Below are positions 19,626 to 31,839 of a DNA stretch of 64,000 nucleotides, in pieces. A model generated the notes under the pieces. The model saw only the letters and a program-made list of their open reading frames with translations. It ran no database searches and was not told where the DNA came from. The DNA comes from Agapetus fuscipes (lineage: Eukaryota; Arthropoda; Insecta; Trichoptera; Glossosomatidae): assembly GCA_951799405.1 (NCBI GenBank), contig CATOGX010000067.1:1-64000 (forward strand), given 5' to 3'. The first letter of the stretch is position 1. Every line of letters starts with the position of its first letter. The position numbers were made by a program, and so were the translations under genes.

Positions 19626-19841
19626 ACATTCCTTGTAATTAGTTATTGTGAAGGGCTGGTTAACACTTGTGTTGTTTATTAAGCACATATTGATCCATGT
19701 TTATCTTCATTTGATGTTCACAGCGCTGTGCATGTCATGTGAGGTTAACCTTATTCATCTGACAGACTGTAGTTCGCAGGAAAAGGCAGAGTAATAGTGG
19801 CAGTGTGTGACTGTTTGTCTTGTGCAAGTGATCAAGTCACA

Positions 19842-21705
19842 ATGGACGTTGTTGTGAAGCTTGAGAAGGTGGAGGCGGACTCGGAGTTTATGGATGCACA
19901 ACTAGCGCACTCCGATGAACAAATAGACATTGAAGAGAGCGATATGAAGCAAGAGAGACTGGCTCGTGAGAAGGAGTGGCTTGCCGAGGACTCTGTCCTA
20001 GATAATATAAAGAATGAGGAGTCTGCCCCTCCACCTTATGGCTTGTTGAAGGAATGCCGCGTACTTGTGGACAGAATCAACACTGCGGGGTATTCAGGTA
20101 GGCACACCGCTGTATTTTGCATCTGTTTGTAGTTGCAGGTAAACCTGAACAACTAGTGCACTTTGATCAGTTGAAGAATGAAAGCTCCAGGATGGCAGTC
20201 AGTGGCTTGACTTGGTAAACCAGGCAGTTGAGTGCTTGCAACTTCATCTTCAGGAGAGGTGAGATAAACAGGCCTCCACACTTCAATAAATATGTCTTCA
20301 AGCAAGCAAGCAAAAAATCAATTGTTACGAATACTCCATTGTTCTTCCTTTGTACAAACTGTCTATGCACGCAAGCCAGAAGCCTGTCATCAAATTTTCT
20401 TGCTTTGTTATCTGTCTTCCTTGAACTTTCTTACTTTAAATGCATCTGTGCCTTCTCTTCCTGATTAACTCTTGGAGACATTTTAAAAATATTTACCGAA
20501 GTAAATATGGAAAAAACCACTGTTGAATTCTCCTGATATGTCAGTAGTATTATATAACCTCAATGGGCGGTTTCCTGCGTTTCCTGACCATGGTCTGGCA
20601 GGGGGGCTCAAACTTCAACTATTGGTGATCTTCCTCTATAAAGTAAGACGACCATCTATCCACTCTGAGAGGCTGCAAGTAAGTGTGATGCAGGTTCTCG
20701 TCTAGGTTGGGAGTAGCGGGCATAGATATTAGTTTTCCGCACAATATGCCCGGGTTTACTCTACGAGTGCTTGTCCTTACAGTGCAATGGTATTTGCTTC
20801 CAGCAGTTGGTGTTGGGGCACAGAGTCCTGAGGTGATGCAGGCTTCTGGTGTCCGTGATGCTGAGCCTCATGTGTGCCGTGCCTGCAGCTACACATGCAG
20901 CCAAATCAAACTGATGAGGATCCATCAAGTGTTGGTCTGCCACGAGCTGGAGGCCATGTCTGACAAGTGCAGGGACACAACTAGTACATCAACTTGTTTG
21001 CAACTACATAAAACAAAGCACACTGGAGTTAAACTATTTGTATGTGACAAGTGTAACTTTAAAACGATGTATTCAAATAATTTGAAAACACATAAAATGG
21101 CACACACTGGAGACAAACCATTTTTCTGTGACAAGTGTGACTTCAAAACTATGTATTCAAGTAATTTAAAAACACATAAAATAAAGCACACTGGAGTCAA
21201 ACCATTTATCTGTGGCGAATGTGACTACAAAACTATGTATTCAAGGTATTTGAAAAGACATATTATAATGTGTCACACTGGATGCAAACCATTTGTCTGT
21301 GACAACTGTGACTTCAAAACTATGTATTCAACTCATTTGAAAAGACATAAAATGGCACACACTGGAGTCAAACCATTTGTCTGTGACAACTGTGACTACA
21401 AAACTATGTATTCAACTCATTTGAAAAGACATAAAATGGCACACACTGGAGACAAACCATTTGTCTGTGACAAGTGTGACTACAAAACTATGTATTCAAG
21501 TTGTTTGAAAACACATAAAATGGCACACACTGGAGTCAAACCATTTGTCTGTGACAACTGTGACTACAAAACTATGTATTCAAGTCATTTGAAAACACAT
21601 AAAATGACACACACTGGAGTCAAACGATTTGTCTGTGACAAGTGTGTCTACAAAACTATGTATTCAAGTCATTTAAAAAGACATCAAAAGACACATCAAC
21701 TATGA
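19842..21705 (+). CDS. C2H2 zinc-finger protein, copy 2 (two exons, 385 aa)
   Basis: Exon 1 is 19842-20097, exon 2 20804-21705, with the same phase-1 CAG|GTAGGC donor and TTGCTTCCAG acceptor as copy 1 and an in-frame join. The N-terminus is almost that of copy 1, but Val35 is Met, which weakens the second SUMO-type site (MKQE). After the atypical finger and the degenerate SDKC unit there are 8 fingers. The third has an extra residue between its histidines (H-x4-H). Several fingers use CDNC in place of CDKC. The array is shorter than in copy 1 but fully open and ends HQL-stop. It is the cleanest gene of the family, without transposons in exon 2 or its 3' flank. Confidence 0.85.
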
Positions 21706-21886
21706 AACCACATAGTAATAATGAATTTCTAGTGAAATGGCTATAATACTATTTCTTTAAGCAATCTCCATTTTCCGTGTCCATGCTTGGGTTGTTATCC
21801 ATGTCTGTCCATGGTGCACGGCTCGTTTTAAGCCCATTTGCTGAAATGGAGTTGTCTTGTGCCTACATATGTTTCTATTAAAACAA

Positions 21887-21984
21887 TTTAAATTGTATTC
21901 ATGTATCTGTTTTTTGTTACATAACTAATAAATGTTGCTTTTTTTAAATTTTCAGTTGTGTCACATTAATTCGAACAATACTGT
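21887..21984. other. 3' flank of copy 2
   Basis: Unique AT-rich DNA. TAATAAATG near 21927 could serve as a weak polyadenylation signal for copy 2. Confidence 0.35.
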
Positions 21985-22105
21985 AGGTTGGTATGAGGCT
22001 GACCACCCATACTGTAAAAAAGACTTTACTTTAAGCAGGCAGAAGTGAAACAATTTGTACACCAACTTACAAGTCAAGGACTTATAATCTAAGTTGCATA
22101 AAAAC
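21985..22105 (+). repeat. Family A, internally deleted
   Basis: Opens GTAGGTTGGTATGAGGCTG and CACCCATACTGTAAAAAA, then jumps to a CAACTTACAAGTCAAGG word and ATCTAAGTTGC, as if two opposed copies recombined. Confidence 0.6.
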
Positions 22106-22604
22106 ATATGGTGACACCTGAATGCATCTAAATAGAATATTGTTGGTAAACATAATATCACTCGAGAATGACTGAACCGATTTGTTTTTTTTATGATGTT
22201 TGTAATCTGGAACATTTGTATGGATAAAAAAAAGATTGAAAAAGTATCATGGAAGATTTTAAAATTGTTGAAAAGCTTTGACATTGTTCATTTACTGGAA
22301 TTTGGTTTTGCACATATACTGCATCTATATAAAAATTAATTACTCATCACACATTGGCCGAATTCTTAGAAAACATGTGAATTACCTTCGAGATGGATCA
22401 TGTGAAATGCGATGTGAATCAGGATTACCCATAATTTTTTAAAGTATGTCAGATGTTGTTCTTTTCGCCAGGCTAAAAGGTCGTAACATTTTTCTTTTGA
22501 AAAGTTACATCAAAGATTTTCATAGACCAGATAACTGAATGCAAATTTTCATATTGGAATTTTGAATGTGTCAGCAAGCCACTTTTCAACATTTCTTAGA
22601 TCCG
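22106..22604. other. no gene recognised
   Basis: AT-rich sequence with no conserved coding frame or known repeat that I can identify. Confidence 0.4.
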
Positions 22605-22792
22605 TCTAATCTAATCTAATCTAAGTTGCAAAGATATTTTGTCATGTAGACTCATATTAAATACATGCCCGAAAGCAAGCACATGTAAGTACATGCTTAC
22701 ACATGCTGCATGTGTACATAAACTTTGAAACTCCTGCCACTTTCGCTGAAACTGGGGGGGCATTGGCAAAAGTGAACCAAGTTTTACTACAT
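22605..22792 (-). repeat. Family A repeat, diverged
   Basis: Starts CTAATCTAATCTAATCTAAG (three and a half pentamers) and ends near GTGAACCAAGTTTTACTAC. The number of end pentamers differs from other copies. Confidence 0.75.
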
Positions 22793-23337
22793 ACTCGATC
22801 TTCTTTTATTTATTTATTTATTTATTTATTTATTCTTAAAGACACCAACAGAACAAAGGAGTAGCACATACACAAAAAAAAACACAATAATACAAATACA
22901 TAAGTATTTCCAATGCTCCAATAATAGGTGCCTATCGCATAATCTTATTTTAACAATAATTAATTAGCGGGAGTAGGTATTATGAGTTGGAATAGGTAAA
23001 TACACTATGCCGGGGCGCTGAGCTTCAACGCACATATACAGCATACAATGCTGTACAGCGATAACCAGCGCACACACGCACAATGCATCAGATTCATAAA
23101 ACGTCACCGGCAATGTCTATAAAATGCTGCGTTGAAATTTCAGGCATTTAATAAATTAAAATAAGAATACTGAACACGATGTCAGCCATGCAAACAGAAA
23201 TAAAAACATACATGAAAATTGTTTACAAATATAAACAAAAATAGAATAGAATAGAATATTCAAACCATGATTTAGGGTTGTTTAAAGATTAGCTTAGGTA
23301 TGATTCATTAACAGGATATAATATAAATTTAAAATTA

Positions 23338-26300
23338 TCAATCTCGATAAAAATTACCCCTTATCGCAGTTTTAAGTGATTCAATTGAACTGGAAAATAT
23401 ATCAATATCGGGAAGAACTCTCTCTAAAGCATTGTAGGACCTCATCATTCGATCAATAGGTCGAAAATGACCAACGTTGGAATTGTATTTCCTGATTCTA
23501 AACGTTTCGCTATTTCTTAATCGTACATTTCCATGAAAATGCAAACTTTCAATATCTGTTGTGTGCAAATCTCCACGTATGAGCTTACAAAGATATACAA
23601 GTTCAGCAATATTGCGCCTATCATACAACGTATCCATCTTAAAGTGACGAAGTCGCTCAGGGTAAGCTTTTCCCCTTCCTAAACCTGCTCTGTAAGAGAG
23701 TACCCTCGTGAAACACTTTTGAACACGTTCAATGTTATCTTTATGAACGGCATAGTGGGGTGACCATATAAAGGACTGGTACTCGAGTATGCTACGGACT
23801 AATGAGTAATACAATGCTATCAGGCTACTTGGGTTTTTGAATGGTTTCGTAATTCTGAAGATGAAACCCAGAGTCCTATATGATTTCTGTGTAATGATTT
23901 CGTAATGTTTCCTAAACGTAAGTTCTGCATCGAGTGTGATGCCCAAGTCCTTGATCGCGGTGACCCTGTCAATGCACACGCTGTTGATTTTATAGTCATA
24001 TTTTGTAACCTTTCTATTACGGGTGAACGTGATAGAATAACACTTACTTGTATTCAACAGCATGTTGTTAGTAGAGCACCAAGCAGTCAAAGCACTCAAG
24101 TCAGTCTGCAATTTATGGCAGTCGCCCATGTCTTTTACCTGAATGAATAATTTTAGGTCGTCAGCGTACATCAGATAACTGCAAGCGAGATTCGCGCCAA
24201 GATCATTCATAAATATTAAAAACAATAGGGGACCCAAGTGCGAACCCTGTGGCACACCAGAGGTGACCACCATTGGACCAGAGTCGTGTCCTCCTACAGA
24301 GACATACTGCACCCTGTCACTAAGATAATAGCTGAACCAGTTTAGCAAACCACGCCCAATGCCCATCCCATGCAATTTCCTCAGAAGAATACTGTGATCA
24401 ACCCGGTCAAACGCCTTGCTGAGATCGGTATAGATAGCGTCCACCTGGACCCTGGAATCAAGACTTTCGCTCAGGTAGTTCACGAACTCCATCAGATTGG
24501 TATTCGTGGATTTTTTGGAGACGAAACCATGCTGGTTTTTGTCCAGCAGCGGACCGACGTGGTGATAGACGTACGCGTACACGACCTTCTCGAAAATTTT
24601 CGAGAAGACAGGCAATAGACTGATGGGCCTATAGTTTTTTACGTCCGCTCTGTTGCCGGATTTAAAAATAGGAACAATTCTCGAGACCTTCCACAAAACC
24701 GGAAAGACACCGCTGTCAAGCGATCGCTGAAAAATAGTAAACAAAGGATCAATCAATTCGTCAGCGCATTCCTTTACAAATAAATTCGGTATATCATCAC
24801 TTCCAATGCCCTTGTTAATATCTAAACTATTGATAATTTTTAATATTTCGTACTTACTTAGAGACAAGCGACAAAGAGAAAGGTGAGATACAAAAGATGA
24901 GTTTTCTAAGTGTTCGTCAATTATAGAGGAGTCGACAAAGACAGAAGAAAAGAATTCTGCAAATAAATTGCTGACACCCTCACCACCATTAGCTGTGACT
25001 CCTTCGTAACTCACCTCCCGTGGTATGGAACTTGAGTGTTTGTGTGAGTTTACATAACTCCAAAAGGGTTTAGCGGAGTGCTTGAGCGAGGCCTCGATGG
25101 AGGCTACATATGATTTGTGACAATTTTTAATTGACTTCTTCACCCTATTTCGCAAGACAGCAAAGGCCTTCTTATCCGTTTCGTTACCATATATTTTAAA
25201 TCTTTTGTGAACTTTGTCTTTTTCCCTAATCATATGGATAAGGGAAGCGCTGTACCATGAAGGGTATTTGTGAGACTTAGGTCTCATTTTTGGGGTATGA
25301 TGTTCAATTACTCGCCAAACTGAGTTGTAAAAAAGCTGCAGAGCATCGTTAACATCAAGAACTGATCCTAAGTTGGACATTTTCTTTCTGTCTGCACAGT
25401 CATTGAAAAAGAGGATTTTGAATCTTGCAGGATTTGAATTTCATTTTTGAATCTCATTTCTAATTTCTTTAATCATTCTCAATTCCTATTTTGTTTTTAT
25501 TGCTTATTAATCATCATTGACGTGTTTGGTGTGCGCATTGTTTTTCTACTCCCTTCCCTTTCTCCTGACCTTTCTTTCCTTATCCCATCATGAGGACGAG
25601 ATTTATTTTTTATTTAATTTTTATTTTTATTCTGTTTTGATTTGTGTATTTCTTTTTTTTTGGTTTTGGATGCTGCTTCTTTTTGTTTTTCTTTACTTTT
25701 TATTGATTTACCTGGCATGATTTGTAATTTAAAATATTAATTTGTAGAATACAGTAATAGGCGACATGAATTGTAAAAAATATCTTATATATATACAAAA
25801 TTATATTCAATGCTGTTGTATTCTTGTTTAAACAATAAAAAAAAAATAAAAAAAAATAAAAGATCTTCGAGGAACGACCAATCGATCTCGGAGAGTTCCA
25901 TCTTACACGACGTAAAGTTGGTTTTGCGAAAATTATAACGAACACGCTCGGCATTGCAGCTCAGACCAATCGGGACAAGAGAAGGAGCAATACTCACGAC
26001 CAATGGAGGGTGATAACCGTCCGCCCGCACCAATCCTACGGTCGAAGACACCTTCATTGGAGCATTGGAGAGAACAAGGTCTAATATACCAGAATTAATA
26101 CTATTGTATACTGAATTGAACTGCTTGAAATCGGTCAGAGACAACATGTCCTCCAGAAGCTGAGCCTTCGCACCACTCTTAGAGGTAATATTCAGATAAT
26201 CATCAGAGTAAGGTGACCAGACAATAGATGGTAAGTTATAATCTCCTAATATTATATTTGTGGTTCCTGGTGGAGAGTCAAGGCAAATCTCACTGCATTT

Positions 26301-26687
26301 ATTTAGATGGTTGTGGAGCTGGTCGGTTTTAGCGTCTGGAGGGATATAGACAACACATATGTTAATGTCAGGGCGACCATCACTATTCCTTATTGTTAGC
26401 CATAGATCTTCCATCCCAGAGCGCCATTCATGCCTAGTTCTAACATTGAGATTCTTTTTAACCGCAACCAGAACTCCGCCGCCCATTGATCTACTTGAAA
26501 AAACTGTATCTTCACGGTCCCGTCTAAAAACAATATATCTGTCATCGAATAATTCCTCGTTAGTTATGTCTTTGTGTAGCCAGGTTTCAGTTAAGCAAAT
26601 AATATCATAATCTTCATTAAGAGTTTCTATATAAATTTCATTGGTTTTCGTTCTTAGTCCTCTGACGTTTTGATAAAAAATTGACAT
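23338..26687 (-). pseudogene. LINE ORF2 (endonuclease-reverse transcriptase), interrupted
   Basis: The start MSIFYQNVRG is at 26687. The endonuclease half (26687 to about 25862) has CLTETWL, SMGGGVLVAV and ILGDYNLPS. After a 484-bp insert the second half (25380-23338) has NKGIGSDDIP, NYRPISLLPVFSKIFEK, QHGFVSKKST, TDLSKAFDRVDH, GVPQGSHLGPLLF and the catalytic LMYADDLKLF. Both halves are open, so the insertion seems to be the main lesion. Total length would be about 950 residues, matching ORF2 of the other LINE. The product is not functional as it stands. Confidence 0.85.
25378..25861 (+). mobile_element. 484-bp insert with A-rich end
   Basis: Interrupts LINE ORF2 between FLEDL and SNLGS. The plus-strand right end is AATAAAAAAAAAATAAAAA, a tail-like run, so it may be a retroposed piece on the plus strand. 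No flanking duplication is obvious. No coding sequence is recognised. Confidence 0.5.
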
Positions 26688-26844
26688 AATGAAAAAATAA
26701 TATGAAACAGATTTAATCTTGATTTCAGAAGACTGCCCAGGATAGTGCATTACAATTTGTCCAATGAGCCGTAATCCATCATTTCTATTATCGGGGATGC
26801 GTCGTTTTTCCTTGTTAATATTTTTCCGTTTTGTATCCACACAT

Positions 26845-26881
26845 CAGGAGGTAATTTTCAATAGTGGTCAAATCCATATTT
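26845..26881 (+). repeat. left terminal inverted repeat
   Basis: Starts CAGGAGGTAATTTTCAATAG and ends in the GTCAAATCC word. It pairs with 29805-29841 with about two to four mismatches. Confidence 0.85.
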
Positions 26882-27200
26882 TGATATTTTTGACTATGAA
26901 TTGGAGGTTATGCTATTGCAGATGGTGCATACATCGCTACATTCAAATCCAGTCTAATCCAAATAGTTACCTCCAAAATCTCGTTTAAAATCTTCCGTGA
27001 TTTTCAATATTAGCGTAATCCATGTAACTTTGTGTTCAAATTTAGTCAAATCCAATTCGACCAATAAGATTGCAGGATTTACCCACGCCATCTTGAATAT
27101 CCTCATACAAAATTGCATTCAGTTGACAAACACGTGTTGTAATTTTGGTGGTAGAAATAAGTGTCTTTTTTACAGAAATAGTTAAAAATAACTGGAAAAA

Positions 27201-29390
27201 ATGGAAAGAAATGTTGAAGAGGTTCTTCCCCATCAAGCGAGGAAGAAATGTACTCCAAATAATGAAAAAAAACGTGCGAAATCTAAACAACAAAAGTGAG
27301 TGTTTTTATACAAACTTTATACTAATATTAAGGTTAGGGTTGAACAAAACAAATTACTTAGTATTTTACTTTCGTTGTTATTACATAGTAGAAAACATCA
27401 CCATACCATAAAAAACGTTATCGAGACCGTTTTTAATTACAGATATGTACATATTTGACGAGACTTTTAACATGTGACTATTTTTATATCATTTATTTAT
27501 CTATTTTTTTAATATATTGTTACAACAGCTGTACATTTTTATATAGGCAGTTTAACAAATTTTTTGATATCATAGTATGTAGGTACCATTTTATGTTTAT
27601 TCCATTTTATGTTTTTGCGTGGCAACATGTCCGCTATTTGCTTTAGTTGACCAATACTGTTTTATTTTTCTAGGTATTCAAAACCGTGTTTACCGGAAAG
27701 ATATCCATGCAGGCACAATAGTAAAGCATACCAGTGTGTAAATATTAATATGATTGATTTGCAAGATTTTAATAGCGCTTTTTACGGCAAAAGTGATAAA
27801 ATTTATCAAGACGATTTCATTATTAAATATTGTTTAGCAAAAAGTCCTATCCGAAAGCGCACCTATAATGGCAAAGGTGATGAAAAACAAATGATTTTAA
27901 CATACTTAATGAGGAAAAGTAGTGGAGAAACAATTCCTGTATGTCAGAACTTCTTTCTCAGAGCCTTGTCAATAAAAAAAGGAAGAGTTCGAGGAGTCAT
28001 GATGCGACACAAAAGTTCAGGCATGATGGCTATGGAAAAAAGAGGGGGAGACCATAAATCAGAAAAAAATAAACAGCTGAAAGAAGACATAATTTCGTTT
28101 ATTAAACAATTTAAAGGTGTGGAATCGCATTACTGCCGTTCCAAAAGTCGTAGAGTCTACCTGCCGTCGGACTTAAATGTCGCTACAATGCATAAAATGT
28201 TCATCAACGAAAAATCTGATTGCAAACTGTCATTCTTCAGAAAAATTTTCAACACAAAATTCAATATTAGCTTTTTACATCCCAGGAGTGACATGTGCTC
28301 CAAATGTTTGGAATTAAAAGAAAAAATAAGAATAGAGCCAGAAGAAATAAAGCTACAGCAGTTAAAGACCGATTTAGATGTACACACAAGAAGAGCAAAC
28401 GTATTTTTTGATTTTTTAAAAGAAAAATCCCAATATATGAAAACGTTATCGTTTGATTGTGGGAAAAATCAGCCTTTACCCAAAGTACCGGACCAGGCTG
28501 CTTATTATTCGCGGCAATTGCATTTTTACAACTATACTATTGTGGAAGGCGATTCGCAGGCGAATATAAATAAAAATAATGTATTTTCGTATGTGTGGAC
28601 AGAAGACATACACACAAAAGGGCCAAACGAATTAGCAAGTGCTCTATATCATTGCCTCCAAAATAGAGTAAATTTAGACAATGTAAAAATTCTGAGACTG
28701 ATGGCTGACGGGTGTTCTGGACAGAACAAAAATTCGATTTTAATTGGTATGTTGTCTAAGTGGTTGGTAAGTGATGCACCAGCTTTTCTTAAAAGAATCG
28801 AACTAGTATTCCCAGTCACCGGTCACTCATTTATTCCACCAGACCGCGTGTTTGGACTCATTGAAAAAGAGATTAAAAGAAGAAACATCATTGTAAAACC
28901 AGAAGAATACATTAACTTCGTTAAAAATCATGCTACAGTCACTGAATTAAATGACATACAAGTTTTGAACTGGAAGTCGGCAATTCAGGAGATTCAAAAA
29001 GGAACAAATTCATTGCCATTCAAAATTATGAGCTGTAAAAGATTTATTTTTAGCAGAAAAAAAGCTGACAGAAGAAGTATAATAGTGAGGGGAGAGGTAA
29101 ATTACAAAAGTGATACAGCCTGTCATCGCACGATAACGAAACCTGGTAAATGTGCAGCAGACATATTACCAACTCCCGTGAATAAAAAACCGAATTTAAA
29201 AAAGGAAAAAATTAACGATGTTGCGAAGTTACTGACAAAACATTACGGGGAAGAGTGGGAGAGTAATGAAAACTTAAATTATTATAAATGCCTTTTGAAT
29301 CAACCGACTGAAGATGGAGAAATAGAAAATAATGATGTCGATGAATGTTGTGAATTTGTTGTTGATTTAGATATAGACAACTTGATTTAA
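27201..29390 (+). CDS. transposase with candidate DDE core (two exons, 603 aa)
   Basis: Exon 1 is 27201-27295 (ATG to CAAAA|GTGAGT), exon 2 27674-29390 (acceptor TTTTTCTAG|G). The phase-2 junction is in frame and the total is a whole number of codons. Exon 1 encodes a Lys/Arg-rich tail (KKRAKSKQQK) that could be a nuclear localisation signal. A Cys-rich region (CSKCLELK) precedes the core. Candidate catalytic acids are Asp in TLSFDCGKN, Asp in LMADGCSGQNKN, and Asp or Glu in SFIPPDRVFGLIEKE. These motifs occur in a large group of insect and vertebrate transposon-derived proteins often labelled as uncharacterised. It presumably cuts and joins the element's ends. No stop or frameshift is seen, so the element may be active or only recently silent. 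The assignment to a named superfamily is unproven. Confidence 0.8.
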
Positions 29391-29804
29391 TGTCTATGAG
29401 TCTATGTCGGTTTCAGTTACATGTTTATTTATCATATTATTATATATTTTTTTTGTTCTGAAATATTATTTTATAACGTAATTTGCAATAAAATATTTTT
29501 GACAACCCTCACTGTGTATTTTTAATCAACTGTCAAAATGATTTAGCCCCGCCCACAAGTGTCTGCCAAATTTAGTCAAATCCAATATTGTAACCTTCAA
29601 AGGTAGTCAGATCCATTTGTTACGAACAAACATAGTCAAATCCGAACAATAAAGTGTTTTTTTTGCCTTTTCTTCTATGAAAACACTTGTTATTTTATAT
29701 CTTATTGAATTTGTTGTCATTTATTCTCACTTTACGATTGCACTAATCAATTATATTTTATTCAGATTTCTTTACACAAAAAAACACGTTTTTCTCAAAA
29801 CTTC

Positions 29805-29841
29805 AAATTTGGATTTGACTACTATTGAAAATTACCTCCTG
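29805..29841 (-). repeat. right terminal inverted repeat
   Basis: Complement of the left repeat, ending GAAAATTACCTCCTG. Further GTCAAATCC-type words lie just inside at 29570-29645. Confidence 0.85.
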
Positions 29842-30840
29842 ACATATCTTATTTGTTTTTCCTTAGCTAACATCCTGGTCCTTGCATGCAGTTGTTTGAA
29901 GTACGGCGATAGGTGTTCACCAATGTAGAAGGAGTCATTTGAATTAAAGCCAATCATTTTCAATTTCAATTTTTCTGTCTTGTTGCTCTTGTTAAATTGT
30001 TTAACTGATTGAAGGAAGTTGTCACGGTAACGGCCATTTGGTAGTTCGACAATAATGTTTCTTGGACGATTTGTAGAGTTAGTTTGATGCTGGACTCTAT
30101 GGCATGCTATGATATCATCCTTTTTGATAGGAAAACCCATTACATCGCCAGTTATTTTTAAAACTTCTAGTAAGTTTTCCCCCTTTCTTTCAGGTACGTG
30201 TTGGATTTCTATGTTCGCTCTTCTCTGCCTCTGTTCCATTAAGTTAATTCGGTGTTCCAAAGTCTTGTTTTTATCGATCAGATTCAGATTGTCAGCCCTG
30301 ATTTTTTCCATTTGGCCTTCATTCCTTTTCAATACTTTGTTCATTCTGTCGTATTCATCGGATAGAAATTGGATTGAGTTTTTGATTTCCTCAAATTGTG
30401 TGACTTTTTCTTTGATTGCCGTTAAATCCTTTGCTAGATCCATTTGAATAAACTGGGTGATTGGATCTAGTTTTTCCATAAGATATTTTTCTAATTTTGG
30501 CCACAAGTCGTCGTTTGCAGACGAATTTAGTTTGCAATCAGGGCATCTCCATTTGTTTTTGTTCATTTTCAGCATACTTTTAAAAGCTTTCTCGCCCATA
30601 CCCACACAGAAGAAATGATATCCAACTAAACACCTGGCGCAGGTGATTGAGTCCTCCTCACACAGTGTGTCTTGGCATTTGATACAGTTCATTATGATAT
30701 TTACCGAATAGACGGATTTGACTGCAACAAGACTTGCTATGAGCGTGTGTCAACCCTGTTTCCGCTTGCTTTGTTTATACCTCGTCAGCGATTGTGAATT
30801 ATTATGATTGGGTAATGTCTGCCCAATAAAAGGCGTATTG

Positions 30841-31370
30841 TATATTTTTTGCTAATATCGTCCTTATTGACGTGTGAGGTATTTGAGAAATATCAATGTT
30901 TTTTACAGAGTTTATGGGACACTCACCGCTGCTCTCGTGTTGCATTCAATATCACCTCCAGTTTTAGAATTAGCGTATCAGTTGCGTGTATTATTATTAA
31001 TATTAGATAACTATATAAAAAGATATTGTGATTTATTCAACGCAGCAAATTTAGACAACCAGCAAAAATAACTGTTTTTGATGTATATGATGAGTTCGTT
31101 CTCTCACAATCTTCCAGCCCAAAGTATGAAAAATTGTAAAGTATAAAAATTTAAATTATTTTGTTTTCATATCACTAGCGAAAAGACAATTTGTTCACAT
31201 ACCAGCTGGTTTAATGGAAATGATTCTTACTTAATATTAAATTTTCCATGTGCAAACTTGAGCTTGAATTGTTCATACGAGGTTACAAATCAAAGCTAAA
31301 ATGAACAAAATTAAGAAAATATGAAGTTTGTATCATCAATAGATCGTGAAAAAAGGATTACGTTTTTTCC
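30841..31370. other. spacer with a short unassigned open frame
   Basis: A plus-strand frame at 30874-31071 has 65 codons and a possible acceptor (TTTTTTACAG at 30898-30907). It resembles nothing I know. The rest is AT-rich. Confidence 0.3.
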
Positions 31371-31599
31371 GAATCTAAGTTGCAAAGGTATTGGAGATTC
31401 ACAAAATATGCATTCTCACAAGCACACATGTATAAGTTCGCGCTTGCACATGCCACATGTGAACCTACAACATTAAAACCCAAATCTCAAATGAACAAAC
31501 ACCCTGCAACTCTGGCCGACCTTTCCTGAAACAGGAGTGATATTAGCAAAGTGAACCATTTTCTACAGCATTAGTGGTCAGCCGCATACCAACCTATAA
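31371..31599 (-). repeat. Family A repeat
   Basis: GAATCTAAGTTGCAAAGG to GCCGCATACCAACCTATA. The core is well kept, but the pentamer end has only one unit. Confidence 0.8.
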
Positions 31600-31609
31600 T
31601 TATTATTTA

Positions 31610-31795
31610 TATTCATTTGCTGAACGCTGTTTATGTTCTCCGCTGGGAACCAAACTCAAGACCTTCGCATATTGAGTCTGTGGCGTCAAAACCACTAGAC
31701 TATACCCCCGTGAAAAATGTGAAAAAATGTTTTGTGATTTTGTTGTGTTGTGATTTTGGAGAAAAGTGTCAAAATAAATCATACTGTAACTGTAA
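31610..31795 (-). mobile_element. tRNA-derived SINE S4 (copy 1)
   Basis: On the minus strand the head reads TATAGTCTAGTGGTTTTGAC (A box region) and TTTGGTTCCCAGCGG downstream (B box region, imperfect). The related copy at 33961-34025 plus 34827-34945 is split by a hAT-like element. Confidence 0.65.
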
Positions 31796-31839
31796 CTCTG
31801 TCGCCATTCCGCTAGGGGTGGCCAGAGCCTCTGCAGAGT

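Larger units (their letters stand above)
17251..21886 (+). repeat. segmental duplication, copy 2
   Basis: Counterpart of 3339-9591 plus 13639-13740, same orientation. It carries zinc-finger copy 2. Unlike copy 1, its array and 3' flank are uninterrupted, so it serves as the empty-site reference for the LINE at 9592. Confidence 0.8.
26845..29841 (+). mobile_element. 2,997-bp DNA transposon with intact ends, 4-bp TSD
   Basis: Terminal inverted repeats of about 37 bp (26845-26881 and 29805-29841) start CAGGAGGTAATTTTCA and differ at few bases. They are flanked by the perfect 4-bp duplication ACAT (26841-26844, 29842-29845). Removing the element restores the frame of the host LINE ORF1. It has one spliced gene on the plus strand. 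The short word GTCAAATCC recurs near both ends. The superfamily is uncertain; a 4-bp duplication and this transposase type make a Sola-like element a candidate. Confidence 0.85.
26750..30692 (-). pseudogene. LINE ORF1 with PHD finger, split by a DNA transposon
   Basis: The 5' part is 30692-29846 and the 3' part 26840-26750. Counting the 4-bp target once, the frame is open for 313 codons. Residues 1-55 form a PHD-type finger: Cys pairs at CIKC and CARC, then H...C and CPDC. Residues 100-160 form a predicted coiled coil. The C-terminal half resembles the FP/L1-ORF1 type fold (IIACHRVQ, PRNIIVEL), and the last part after the transposon reads VWIQNGKILTRK. Such ORF1 proteins bind LINE RNA and assist integration. 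This copy is disrupted. Confidence 0.8.
22804..30840 (-). mobile_element. second CR1-type LINE, broken by two insertions
   Basis: Minus-strand LINE. The 3' tail is (AAAT)n, seen as TTTATTTATTT at 22804-22836; the 3' UTR is 22837-23337. ORF2 is split by an insert at 25378-25861. ORF1 is split by a DNA transposon at 26845-29841. The 5' end is near 30840. Without the insertions the element would be about 4.5 kb, like the intact LINE at 9592. ORF1 here has a PHD-type zinc finger, so the two LINEs belong to different families. Confidence 0.8.
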
